A DNA stretch of 12,987 nt, taken from positions 1 through 12,987 of the forward strand of contig DATKXO010000127.1 in the NCBI GenBank assembly GCA_035528995.1. The letters are read 5' to 3'. Positions 6,973 to 12,969 of this stretch are shown one piece after another; position 1 is the first letter of the stretch; the number at the start of each line of letters is the position of its first letter. The notes beneath the pieces were generated by a model, which saw nothing but the letters and a program-made list of their open reading frames with translations, was not told the origin of the DNA and did no database searches. This DNA is from DATKXO01 sp035528995 (GTDB lineage: Bacteria; Planctomycetota; Phycisphaerae; UBA1845). Both the position numbers and the translations under genes were made by a program.

Positions 6973-8175
6973 CTAGGCGTCGCTGAAGATCTTACCGAAC
7001 AGCCCGCCCCGTTTGCCGGCCTCTGTTTCATCGGTATGGGCGTCGCGGCGATGAAGTCGTTCGGCCAAATCTCGCACGGCGATCCGGATCCGGGCCTTCT
7101 CGGCGAAACCGGCCAGCGGTTCCCCCAGGTTGATGGCCCCGCTCATGTTGGGCCAGTCGTCGGGCAGGACGGCGTAGACGTCCATGCCCAGCGTTTCTCG
7201 GACGTCCCCGAGTGAGAGGTTGCCGGAGTGTCGTCCGGCCCGGTTGCAGATCAGCTTGAGCCGTTCGAGATTGAAGCCCACCTCGCGCATGCCGTCGAGC
7301 ATGCGGCTGACGTTTCGGACGCAGGGCACCACCAGGTTCATGACCAGCAGGATTTCGTCAGCCAGGTCCAGGACGCCCTTGGCGCCGGGATCGAAACGGA
7401 CCGGCCCATCCACCACGACGTACTCGTACATCCCGGTCAGTCCGGAGAGGACGCCCACGCAGTGGGCCGCGGAGATGTTCTCGGCCTGAGCGAAGAGCTT
7501 GGGGTGGGCCAACACCCGGACTCCGCTTCCGTGGGCCACCAGGACGCGTTCGATCATCTGGGGCTCGAGCTGCTCGTTCGTCTCACACAGGTCCGTGATG
7601 GTGTAGGTGGGCTCGATGTCGAGCAGGGTGGTGACGTGGCCGAACCGGAAGTCGAGGTCCGCCAGCGCGACCCGCTTGTCGGGCGGGCCGTCGGCGAGGT
7701 CGGCCAGCTCGACGGCCAGGTTCGCGGCGATCGATGAGGCCCCCACGCCGCCGGCAGCGCCGACCACCGCGATCAGCCGGCCCTGGACGACACTGTCCAA
7801 GCGTCGCTGGGTGACCTTCTCCAGGGCCGCGGCCACGAGTTCCCGGTCGATGGGCTTGGTCAGGAACTCCCGGATGCCCAGTCGCATGGCGGAGAGGATC
7901 AGTTGTCCGGCGGTGGATTCGGAGAGGGCGAAGATGGCCAGATCGGGCATCTCGGCGGCGACCTGACCGGCCATGTGCAGGGCCACCTCCGGATCGGGGT
8001 CGAGGTGGACGATGGCCACGTCGGCGGGGAACTGGGCGGCGGCCTGGGGCAGGAGGACCGGGTCGTCCACCTCGGCGATGATCTTGACGCCATCGAAGGA
8101 GAGCAGGGCGGTGCGCAGTTCGGCGGCGTAGCCTTCATCCGTGTTGAAGACAATGACCCGGACCGTAGAAGCCAT
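6973..8175 (-). CDS. tadZ: TadZ/CpaE, pilus localisation ATPase with pseudo-receiver domain
   Basis: MinD/ParA-superfamily protein of 400 residues that places the Tad machine in the cell and recruits other components. Residues 1-122 form a response-regulator-like receiver with a β3 strand ADVAIVHLD and conserved Lys in LTKP (K107). The usual phosphoacceptor Asp is His57, so phosphorylation there is unlikely. Residues 133-380 form the ATPase-like domain. Its deviant Walker A, GAAGGVGASS (139-148), has neither the signature Lys nor the P-loop Lys; loss of the P-loop Lys is common in CpaE. ALADLDFRFG and YEYVVVDGP match the other nucleotide-site strands. The ATG at 8175 has GAGGGA 7 nt upstream. 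It is separated from rcpA by 357 nt and from tadA by 131 nt. Identity is strong; ATP hydrolysis is doubtful. Confidence 0.92.
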   Translation of the reverse strand: MASTVRVIVFNTDEGYAAELRTALLSFDGVKIIAEVDDPVLLPQAAAQFPADVAIVHLDPDPEVALHMAGQVAAEMPDLAIFALSESTAGQLILSAMRLGIREFLTKPIDRELVAAALEKVTQRRLDSVVQGRLIAVVGAAGGVGASSIAANLAVELADLADGPPDKRVALADLDFRFGHVTTLLDIEPTYTITDLCETNEQLEPQMIERVLVAHGSGVRVLAHPKLFAQAENISAAHCVGVLSGLTGMYEYVVVDGPVRFDPGAKGVLDLADEILLVMNLVVPCVRNVSRMLDGMREVGFNLERLKLICNRAGRHSGNLSLGDVRETLGMDVYAVLPDDWPNMSGAINLGEPLAGFAEKARIRIAVRDLAERLHRRDAHTDETEAGKRGGLFGKIFSDA

Positions 8176-8193
8176 CCGCGCGTCCCTCGTTGT

Positions 8194-8436
8194 TCAGCCA
8201 CGTGCCCGACGACGGGCGGCGGTTGGCGGGGCCGGCCCGTTACCGCGTCCATGCTCGCCAGCGATGCCGGGGCGCATCGTTCGATCGGCTTCAGGGGCCG
8301 TTTCCCGGCTGCTCGAGGCGGCATCCACGGGGCGCTGCGTCCGGCCCCCGGTGCGCACGGTTCGCAGGGCCGTGGCTGGGATGCGCGCCGCCCGCCGGCG
8401 GTGAGTCCGTTCGTTCATCCCTCTGGGTCGGGTCAT
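8194..8436 (-). CDS. Possible small basic protein, 80 codons, between rcpA and tadZ (unrecognised)
   Basis: I do not recognise this protein. The open frame lies in the otherwise empty 357-nt gap (8176-8532) and ends 18 nt before the tadZ ATG. It encodes an 80-residue, Arg/Pro/Ala-rich polypeptide with no hydrophobic segment or signal peptide. Its ATG at 8436 is preceded by GGGAGGGAGAAAGGA, a purine-rich ribosome-binding region nearly identical to that of flp (GGGAGAAAGCA before its ATG). A second internal ATG at 8418 follows AGAGGG. Against it: Arg-rich composition is what chance frames look like in GC-rich DNA, and there are no domain motifs. It could instead be a leader ORF, or the purine tract may belong to an untranslated leader of tadZ. 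Confidence 0.25.
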   Translation of the reverse strand: MTRPRGMNERTHRRRAARIPATALRTVRTGGRTQRPVDAASSSRETAPEADRTMRPGIAGEHGRGNGPAPPTAARRRARG

Positions 8437-8532
8437 TCCTTTCTCCCTCCCAGTTCTCGGCAAACCGGTGGCGGCGGATCGGCCAAATTTGAAAGACGTG
8501 ACGCGCGCCGGCGTGACACAGGGGCGATAACG

Positions 8533-10155
8533 TTACTGGAGGTCGGACTCCGTTGCGGGCCCCCAGGGGCCGTGGACGCTCAGGACGTCCGGTTGGGGCT
8601 GGACGATCGCTTCGTCCTCGGCCAGCGGCGGTCCGGGCTCGGGCTCCTCGGGCGTTTGTTCGGGCGGGATACCCTCGAGCAGCCCCAGGCCGTACAGCTC
8701 GAAGTCGTTGGGTTCGAGCAGGTTCTGCCCGGGGAGCTGGGGGACCTGATTGGGGTTCAGCGGCGAGACGAGTTCGGGCGTCACCAGGACGACGAGTTCG
8801 GTGATGCTGCGCTGGTAATCCACGGAACGGAACAAGGCGCCCAGCACGGGCAGGTCGCCCATGCCAGGGATGCGGCTGGCGATGCCGCGCACCTCATCGT
8901 TCAGCAGGCCGGCCATGGCCAGCGTCTGTCCGTTGCCCACCTCGACGGTGCTTTCCACGCGGCGTTGGGTGAGCCCCGGAATGGTGAACCCGCTGAGTTG
9001 CACGGCCGTGGAGTAGTCGAGTTCGCTGACCTCGGGCGAGATGTGCAGCCGGATGCGTTGACCGGGGCGGACGTCCGGGGTGAAGTTGAGCCGCACGCCG
9101 AACTCGCGGAACTCGATGGTGATGCTGCTGGCTCCTCCGCTGAGGCTCTGGGCGACGGGGATGGGGAACTCGCCGCCGGCCAGGAAGGAGGCGGTCTCGC
9201 CACTGACGGCTACGAGGTTGGGCTCGGCCAGGACCCGCAGCAGCGAGTTGTCGGCCAGGGCCTGCAGGAAGACCTGGAGCTGCACTCGCGGGAATCCCAG
9301 GGAGAGGGGGACGTTGGGTCCCAGGGGGACGCCCGGGGTGGCGAAGAGCATGTTCTGGGTGACGTCGGCGGCTTGGCTCAGGCCGAAGTTGATGGGGTTG
9401 ATTGAGCCGATCTGATTGACCGCGAAGACGTCGCGGAAGTTCTCGCCTCCGAAGAAGCCGTTAATGCCCAACTGGCGGGATGCGGAGCGGGACAGCTCGG
9501 CCACCGTGCAGCGGAGCAGGACCTGCTGCTCGCCGGCCACGCTCATGTGGTTCTGCACGTTGCCCGCGCCGCCGGAACCGTCGGGCGGCATGAACATCTC
9601 GGCCACCGACATCATGCGTTCGGCGATCTGCGTGCTGCTGGCCGTTCCGGTGAGCACGATGTTGCCCATGAGGGGGACGGCCACCACTTCGGAGAGCGGG
9701 TCCACGGTTTCGAGTGCGGCGTTGAGGGAGGACAGATCGAGTTCGACGATCACCTGGAAGATCTGCTGATCGCCCCCTTCGGACCAGAGGATGACCTGGG
9801 AGACCCCGGTCCCGACGCCGGTGAGCAGGGTCTGCATCGGCGAGACCGATTGCACAAAGGCAATGTTGGGATCGACGGCCTGAACGCGTTCCACCGGCTG
9901 CGAGGTTTCGATCAGGACGCTCTGGTTCATGGTGATGCGGATGACCTCGGCTCCCTCGGTCAGATCGCGCACCTTGGCCGTGAACAGAGCGGCCTGCCCG
10001 GCGTCGGCTTCTTTGGGAAGCTGAGCCTGCAATCCTGCCGCCGAAGCGAGGACGACGGCACCGGCGAGGGCGATCACCCAGCGGGGTCGGCCCGCAGCGG
10101 CGATTCTGTTGGAAACGGCGAGACGGGCTTGTGGGTCGGAGGCTTTTGGGGTCAT
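8533..10155 (-). CDS. rcpA: RcpA/CpaC, outer-membrane secretin of the Tad pilus
   Basis: Secretin of 540 residues that forms the outer-membrane channel for the Flp pilus. A long basic N-region leads to a signal-peptide core (about 27-42) with probable cleavage after LQA (44). The pilus-associated N-terminal domain follows (about 70-140, IRITMNQSVLIETSQPVERV). A BON-like segment comes next (about 141-190, ending in TQIAERMMSVAEMF). The secretin domain runs from about 205 to 465, with VLAEPNL (308-314), GETASFLAGGEFPIP (319-333), and RVESTVEVGNGQTLAMAGLL. The last 75 residues form a Pro/Glu-rich acidic tail. The ATG overlaps the cpaB stop as ATGA, so translation is coupled. GGGAG and CAGGA lie just upstream. 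The 357-nt gap that follows holds no clear promoter, only the possible small frame described separately. Confidence 0.94.
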   Translation of the reverse strand: MTPKASDPQARLAVSNRIAAAGRPRWVIALAGAVVLASAAGLQAQLPKEADAGQAALFTAKVRDLTEGAEVIRITMNQSVLIETSQPVERVQAVDPNIAFVQSVSPMQTLLTGVGTGVSQVILWSEGGDQQIFQVIVELDLSSLNAALETVDPLSEVVAVPLMGNIVLTGTASSTQIAERMMSVAEMFMPPDGSGGAGNVQNHMSVAGEQQVLLRCTVAELSRSASRQLGINGFFGGENFRDVFAVNQIGSINPINFGLSQAADVTQNMLFATPGVPLGPNVPLSLGFPRVQLQVFLQALADNSLLRVLAEPNLVAVSGETASFLAGGEFPIPVAQSLSGGASSITIEFREFGVRLNFTPDVRPGQRIRLHISPEVSELDYSTAVQLSGFTIPGLTQRRVESTVEVGNGQTLAMAGLLNDEVRGIASRIPGMGDLPVLGALFRSVDYQRSITELVVLVTPELVSPLNPNQVPQLPGQNLLEPNDFELYGLGLLEGIPPEQTPEEPEPGPPLAEDEAIVQPQPDVLSVHGPWGPATESDLQ

Positions 10156-11225
10156 TCCTGGTCTATCTCCCTGTCTGGAGGTTGTTCGTATTCGCCGGAC
10201 CGCTGATCGTCGCGGCTGTAGGGCTGGGCGTCATCGTCGTAAGGCTCGACGCCCCGGCGCGAACGCGTCACGGTCTCTCCGCCGTCCGCAGCGTCCGCCT
10301 GGCTCTGGCCGCCGCGGTTCGTCTCGATGGACACGACCTTCATCGAATTGCGGTTCTCGTAGGTCACATGCTGGATGGCAGTCGCGCCGTCCCTGCGCAG
10401 CGGTCCGTTGATGACCGTGACCGCATAGAGCTGGCTGGCCTTGGGGGCGAAGGGTGCGGCCGATGCCAGAAGCGTGTCGGCCGGAGCCGATGACGGGTCG
10501 TCCTGTTGGTCTTCCGGCGTCTCCTCCCAGTCGAGCGAGCTGACGCGGCCGGCTTCGGGGATCAGACGGTCGTCGACGCCCCGCATGGCCAGCGTGATCT
10601 TGCCTTGCGTTTGGGCCAGATGCAGCTTGGGCACGTCCAGGTCGCGCACCAGCAGGGTGATCGACCTGGCCAGCGACGCGGCATCGGCCTGCGTCTGCGA
10701 CGCGAGGTTCTGCCCGACCGCGATGACCTTGACTTTCTGGAGGATGATTCGAGCGATGGTGTCGGTCTTGCGTCCGTGCTTGACCTTCATGACTACGATG
10801 ACGTCGACGAAGTCGTCGGGGCGGACCTGTCCAGCGACTCCGGAGACCTCGTCGATCTTGACGCTGACCGCCCGGAAACCTTCGTCGATGCGCTCGGTGA
10901 GGCCCGGGGGCGTGCCCGGCGGGGCCAGAGAGAGCGGTGAGATGACGCTGCCCTGGGGGATGCTCTTGGAGGTGACCCGTCCGATAAGTTCATCGGGGCT
11001 GGTGAAGGCCCCCTCTGGAACCAGCGGCGATTTCGGCGTTTCCACTCGGGCCAACATCTCGGCCGAGAGTTCGATGCTGGCCGGAATGTCGGTTTTGGCC
11101 ACGAAAGTGGTGACGGTCTCGGCGGGCTCGCCCTTGGCGCGCTGGACGGTATCGACCAGGAACTTGATGGCAACCAGGCCGACGACCACGCCCAACGCCA
11201 GCGGGATGATCGCTTTCATCTTCAT
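10152..11225 (-). CDS. cpaB: CpaB/RcpC, periplasmic Tad pilus assembly protein
   Basis: Inner-membrane-anchored periplasmic protein of 357 residues thought to work with the RcpA secretin. One N-terminal membrane helix (about 5-25, AIIPLALGVVVGLVAIKFL) is followed by a SAF domain (about 36-100, containing KTDIPASIELSAEML and SIPQGSVISPLSL). The RcpC/CpaB domain follows (about 115-222, GFRAVSVKIDEVSGVAGQVR through ITLAMRG), then a β segment with VTVINGPLRRDG. The last 55 residues are hydrophilic, rich in Asp, Glu, Gln and Arg, and probably disordered. The ATG at 11225 was chosen because GAGG lies 8 nt upstream and the membrane helix begins at once. The frame is open to 11342, but the extra 39 residues are not family-like. 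The stop overlaps rcpA by 4 nt. A 319-nt leader containing several dyads precedes it. Confidence 0.92.
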   Translation of the reverse strand: MKMKAIIPLALGVVVGLVAIKFLVDTVQRAKGEPAETVTTFVAKTDIPASIELSAEMLARVETPKSPLVPEGAFTSPDELIGRVTSKSIPQGSVISPLSLAPPGTPPGLTERIDEGFRAVSVKIDEVSGVAGQVRPDDFVDVIVVMKVKHGRKTDTIARIILQKVKVIAVGQNLASQTQADAASLARSITLLVRDLDVPKLHLAQTQGKITLAMRGVDDRLIPEAGRVSSLDWEETPEDQQDDPSSAPADTLLASAAPFAPKASQLYAVTVINGPLRRDGATAIQHVTYENRNSMKVVSIETNRGGQSQADAADGGETVTRSRRGVEPYDDDAQPYSRDDQRSGEYEQPPDREIDQE

Positions 11226-11271
11226 GGTGGAAACCTCTTTCTCAACTTGCCTTTCTGACCCGGCCTGGGTT

Positions 11272-11357
11272 CCCGATCGGGCTCCAGCAGCGCGGTACGA
11301 CCTGCCCCGCCGCGCTGGATCGATTGGCGACTCCACGACCATCCGTATATCGGATGG
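11272..11357. promoter_or_regulatory. Cluster of three dyads in the cpaB leader
   Basis: Three inverted repeats lie in tandem 47-132 nt upstream of the cpaB ATG. They are the palindrome CCCGATCGGG (11272-11281), an 8-bp stem CAGCGCGG/CCGCGCTG with a 14-nt loop (11288-11295 with 11310-11317), and CCATCCG-TATAT-CGGATGG (11339-11357, a perfect 7-bp stem). They occupy much of the 319-nt gap (11226-11544), which otherwise contains the terminator candidate near tadE and an AT-rich patch at 11384-11395. They may be operators or leader-RNA hairpins. The dyads are seen; function is inferred. Confidence 0.4.
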
Positions 11358-11481
11358 TTTCTGGGCCTATCGGACGTACGCGTGCAAATTTCTTAGCCGC
11401 AGGTTGGACGGCGTCGGGAGGTCAGGTGCGGATTCGCCCCCGCGGGCTTCGCGCCCCCTGGCAAAGCCGGTCGGGCAGTAC

Positions 11482-11508
11482 TGAAAACGCGGTTTCGGCC
11501 CCCGAACC
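11482..11508 (-). terminator. Terminator candidate after tadE
   Basis: In the minus-strand transcript CGGUUCGG pairs with CCG-A-AACCG (11501-11508 with 11489-11497), an 8-bp stem with one bulged A and a GGG loop. It is followed by CG and then UUUU (11483-11486). It begins 36 nt past the tadE stop. A GC-rich stem plus a U4 run fits a modest intrinsic terminator separating tadV-tadE from cpaB onward. Confidence 0.45.
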
Positions 11509-11544
11509 GGGTCGCCGCCCCCGTTCACACTTCCGCCCCGGGCC

Positions 11545-11976
11545 CTAGAGCCCGACGCCCGCCTTTCGCATCGAGCAGGTTCCCGACAGCATGCCGTCGG
11601 GCGACCCGAAGAAGTCGGCCAGGAGCGAGACCTGCGATCTGGGTATGCTGACCGCGATGGTCTCGACCCACCCGTTAGCCGACCCGGCGTGCGTCATGTC
11701 GGTGCTGTATCCGGTCAGGCCGGCGGCGGTCATGACTTCGTCCACGCGGGCGGTGACCTCGGAGTAGGGCTCTTCGGTCGACTGCAGGAAGGCGATGCGG
11801 CACCCCTCGCGGGCGGCGTTGGTCAGTGTCTGCCGGACCATGAACAGGTGACCGTACTCGATGATGCCGAAGAGAATGGTCAACAGGATGGGGCAGACGA
11901 TGGCGAACTCGACCACAGCTGCCGCACGCGCCCGGCGCGGCCCCGTCTTCCGTGTGATGCTTCTTACCCTGTTCAT
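11545..11976 (-). CDS. tadE: TadE-family pseudopilin
   Basis: TadE-like minor pseudopilin of 143 residues, processed by the prepilin peptidase and needed for Flp pilus formation. A basic N-terminus (Arg/Lys-rich, 1-17) leads into the conserved processing and membrane region, with AAAVVEFA at 18-25 and a membrane helix to about 46. IIEYGHLFMVRQTLTNAAREGCR follows, which is the TadE/TadG family signature. If E23 is position +5 of the mature protein, the residue before the cut is Ala18 rather than the usual Gly. The C-terminal part is a short periplasmic domain with two Cys (about 61 and 135). The ATG at 11976 lies 1 nt after the tadV stop and has no strong Shine-Dalgarno, so coupling to tadV is likely. 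A terminator candidate follows it. It could equally be named a generic TadE/TadG-like protein. Confidence 0.88.
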   Translation of the reverse strand: MNRVRSITRKTGPRRARAAAVVEFAIVCPILLTILFGIIEYGHLFMVRQTLTNAAREGCRIAFLQSTEEPYSEVTARVDEVMTAAGLTGYSTDMTHAGSANGWVETIAVSIPRSQVSLLADFFGSPDGMLSGTCSMRKAGVGL

Positions 11977-11977
11977 G

Positions 11978-12529
11978 TTATAGCACCCACCAATTCAAGA
12001 GCTGTCCGCAAAGCACGATCAGCGAGCCGATCGTGAGTGGAACGCCGTAGGGAAGCAGCAACGAGGTGGAGCCGAAGCTATGGGCCGATCCGAAATCCTC
12101 GAAGGCCAGCTTCGGGTTGCTGCACTTGATCAGGATGACGCCCAGGTTGCCCCAGGCATTACGCAGTCTGCCGGTGGAGACGATCATGACGACGGCGATG
12201 ACACCGCCGATCACGCCGCCCACGGCGAAGGAGACCAGGGTCATCCAGGGACCGAACCAGACGCCGATGGCGGCCATGAGCTTGACGTCGCCGGCCCCCA
12301 TGGCGTGCATCAGCCAGGGGACGATCAGCACGCCGAATCCCACGGCCAGACCGCCCAGGCCCATCCCCAGCCCGGCGACTCCGTGGAAGTAACCCTGAAC
12401 GACGAAACCGCAAACGATGAGCAGCGCGTTCAGCCAGTTGGGCACGCGACGTTGGGCGTAGTCGATCCAGGATGCCAGCAGAATGCCGGGCACCAGGATC
12501 GCGCAGGTCATGCCCCAGAACGGGTCCAT
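11978..12529 (-). CDS. tadV: TadV/CpaA, prepilin peptidase (type IV, A24 family)
   Basis: Inner-membrane aspartyl peptidase that removes the leader of Flp prepilin and probably of TadE. The protein has 183 residues and lacks the N-terminal methyltransferase domain of PilD-type enzymes, as expected for TadV/CpaA. Both catalytic aspartates are present: D23 in WIDYAQRRVPNWL, and D81 in GAGDVKLMAAIG (the GxGD motif at 78-81). About six hydrophobic segments span the protein, with a hydrophilic insert around 130-155. The ATG at 12529 has AAGGA 6 nt upstream. It follows flp after 224 nt that hold two hairpins and short palindromes. It is followed by tadE after a single base. High confidence. Confidence 0.94.
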   Translation of the reverse strand: MDPFWGMTCAILVPGILLASWIDYAQRRVPNWLNALLIVCGFVVQGYFHGVAGLGMGLGGLAVGFGVLIVPWLMHAMGAGDVKLMAAIGVWFGPWMTLVSFAVGGVIGGVIAVVMIVSTGRLRNAWGNLGVILIKCSNPKLAFEDFGSAHSFGSTSLLLPYGVPLTIGSLIVLCGQLLNWWVL

Positions 12530-12569
12530 GCTGTTGTCCTTCCGAGCTTGGAGGGCTGTCGATGTCCCA

Positions 12570-12637
12570 GGAACGTTCCGCCGCGGCGCGGCGGGCCGGC
12601 TCCGGTCGCCCGGTGTGCGTCAACCGGGCGCCGGTTG
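12570..12637. repeat. Tandem palindromes in the tadV leader
   Basis: Three dyads lie within 110 nt upstream of the tadV ATG. They are the perfect palindrome GGAACGTTCC (12570-12579), the near-palindrome CCGCCGCG-G-CGCGGCGG (12578-12594), and CAACCGG-GCG-CCGGTTG (12621-12637, a perfect 7-bp stem). The GC-rich ones can arise by chance in this composition. The first, being AT-containing and perfect, is the better operator candidate. Confidence 0.35.
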
Positions 12638-12643
12638 CCGACT

Positions 12644-12683
12644 AAAGGGATGGGCGCTCGCCCTGTCGGACGAGGCCCATCCC
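12644..12683 (-). terminator. Strong hairpin with U-run after flp (terminator or attenuator)
   Basis: In the minus-strand transcript GGGATGGGC (12675-12683) pairs perfectly with GCCCATCCC (12647-12655). Above it CTCGTCC pairs with GGGCGAG (one U-G), after a single bulged C, and closes on a GACA loop. That makes 16 bp in all. UUU (12644-12646) follows directly. It starts 70 nt past the flp stop and 115 nt before tadV. The stem is clear; the short U-run suggests partial termination or 3'-end protection of flp mRNA. Confidence 0.7.
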
Positions 12684-12753
12684 CCTCTTCGGTGGATCGT
12701 TTCCCCCGGGCCCCGGTGCTGCGGTGGGGTCCGGGCGGACACCTCCGGCTCGG

Positions 12754-12924
12754 TTACAGGCTGCCCTCGACGCTGGAGAACGCCGTGCTCACCTTGCCAC
12801 CCAGGGCGGTAATGGCGCCGATGGCCACCACGATGATCAGGGCCAGCATGACGGCGTACTCAGTGGCGGTAGGCCCATCTTCCGACTTGAGGAACGTCTT
12901 TGCCCGATTCAGAACTGCCTTCAT
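12754..12924 (-). CDS. flp: Flp-family type IVb pilin precursor
   Basis: Major subunit of the Tad pilus, a 56-residue prepilin. A short basic leader (MKAVLNRAKTFLKSEDG, 17 residues) ends in Gly at the TadV cleavage site. The mature protein then starts PTATEYAVML, giving Glu at +5 and Tyr at +6 as required by the Flp signature G/xxxxEY. The hydrophobic helix runs to about residue 42, and a short polar tail (KVSTAFSSVEGSL) closes the mature protein of 39 residues. The ATG at 12924 has GGGAG 6 nt upstream. An 8-bp hairpin in the leader and a strong hairpin past the stop frame the gene, fitting separate, abundant expression of the pilin. It is the first tad gene in the window; anything further upstream is cut off. 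Confidence 0.95.
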   Translation of the reverse strand: MKAVLNRAKTFLKSEDGPTATEYAVMLALIIVVAIGAITALGGKVSTAFSSVEGSL

Positions 12925-12946
12925 TGCTTTCTCCCTTTCGGTGAAT

Positions 12947-12969
12947 GCGGGCCATGTTTCGTGGCCCGC
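12947..12969 (-). promoter_or_regulatory. 5'-leader hairpin upstream of flp
   Basis: GCGGGCCA (12962-12969 read on the minus strand) and TGGCCCGC (12947-12954) form a perfect 8-bp stem with a 7-nt loop, ending 22 nt before the flp ATG. The Shine-Dalgarno stays unpaired. Placed this way the hairpin could protect the 5' end of the pilin mRNA. If the promoter is closer than this, it could instead be an operator. The promoter itself is not visible in the last 18 bases. Confidence 0.5.

Noticed and set aside
5471..6976. 501-codon plus-strand frame opposite tadA
   Set aside because: Gly/Asp/Val-rich shadow with no domain; the minus strand encodes an intact TadA with all ATPase motifs.
7903..9405. 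500-codon plus-strand frame spanning the rcpA-tadZ gap
   Set aside because: It runs antisense to two well-supported genes, has shadow-like composition and no recognisable motif.
11226..11342. N-terminal extension of CpaB
   Set aside because: The 39 extra residues would precede the membrane anchor, lack family similarity and cover the dyad cluster. GAGG supports the ATG at 11225.
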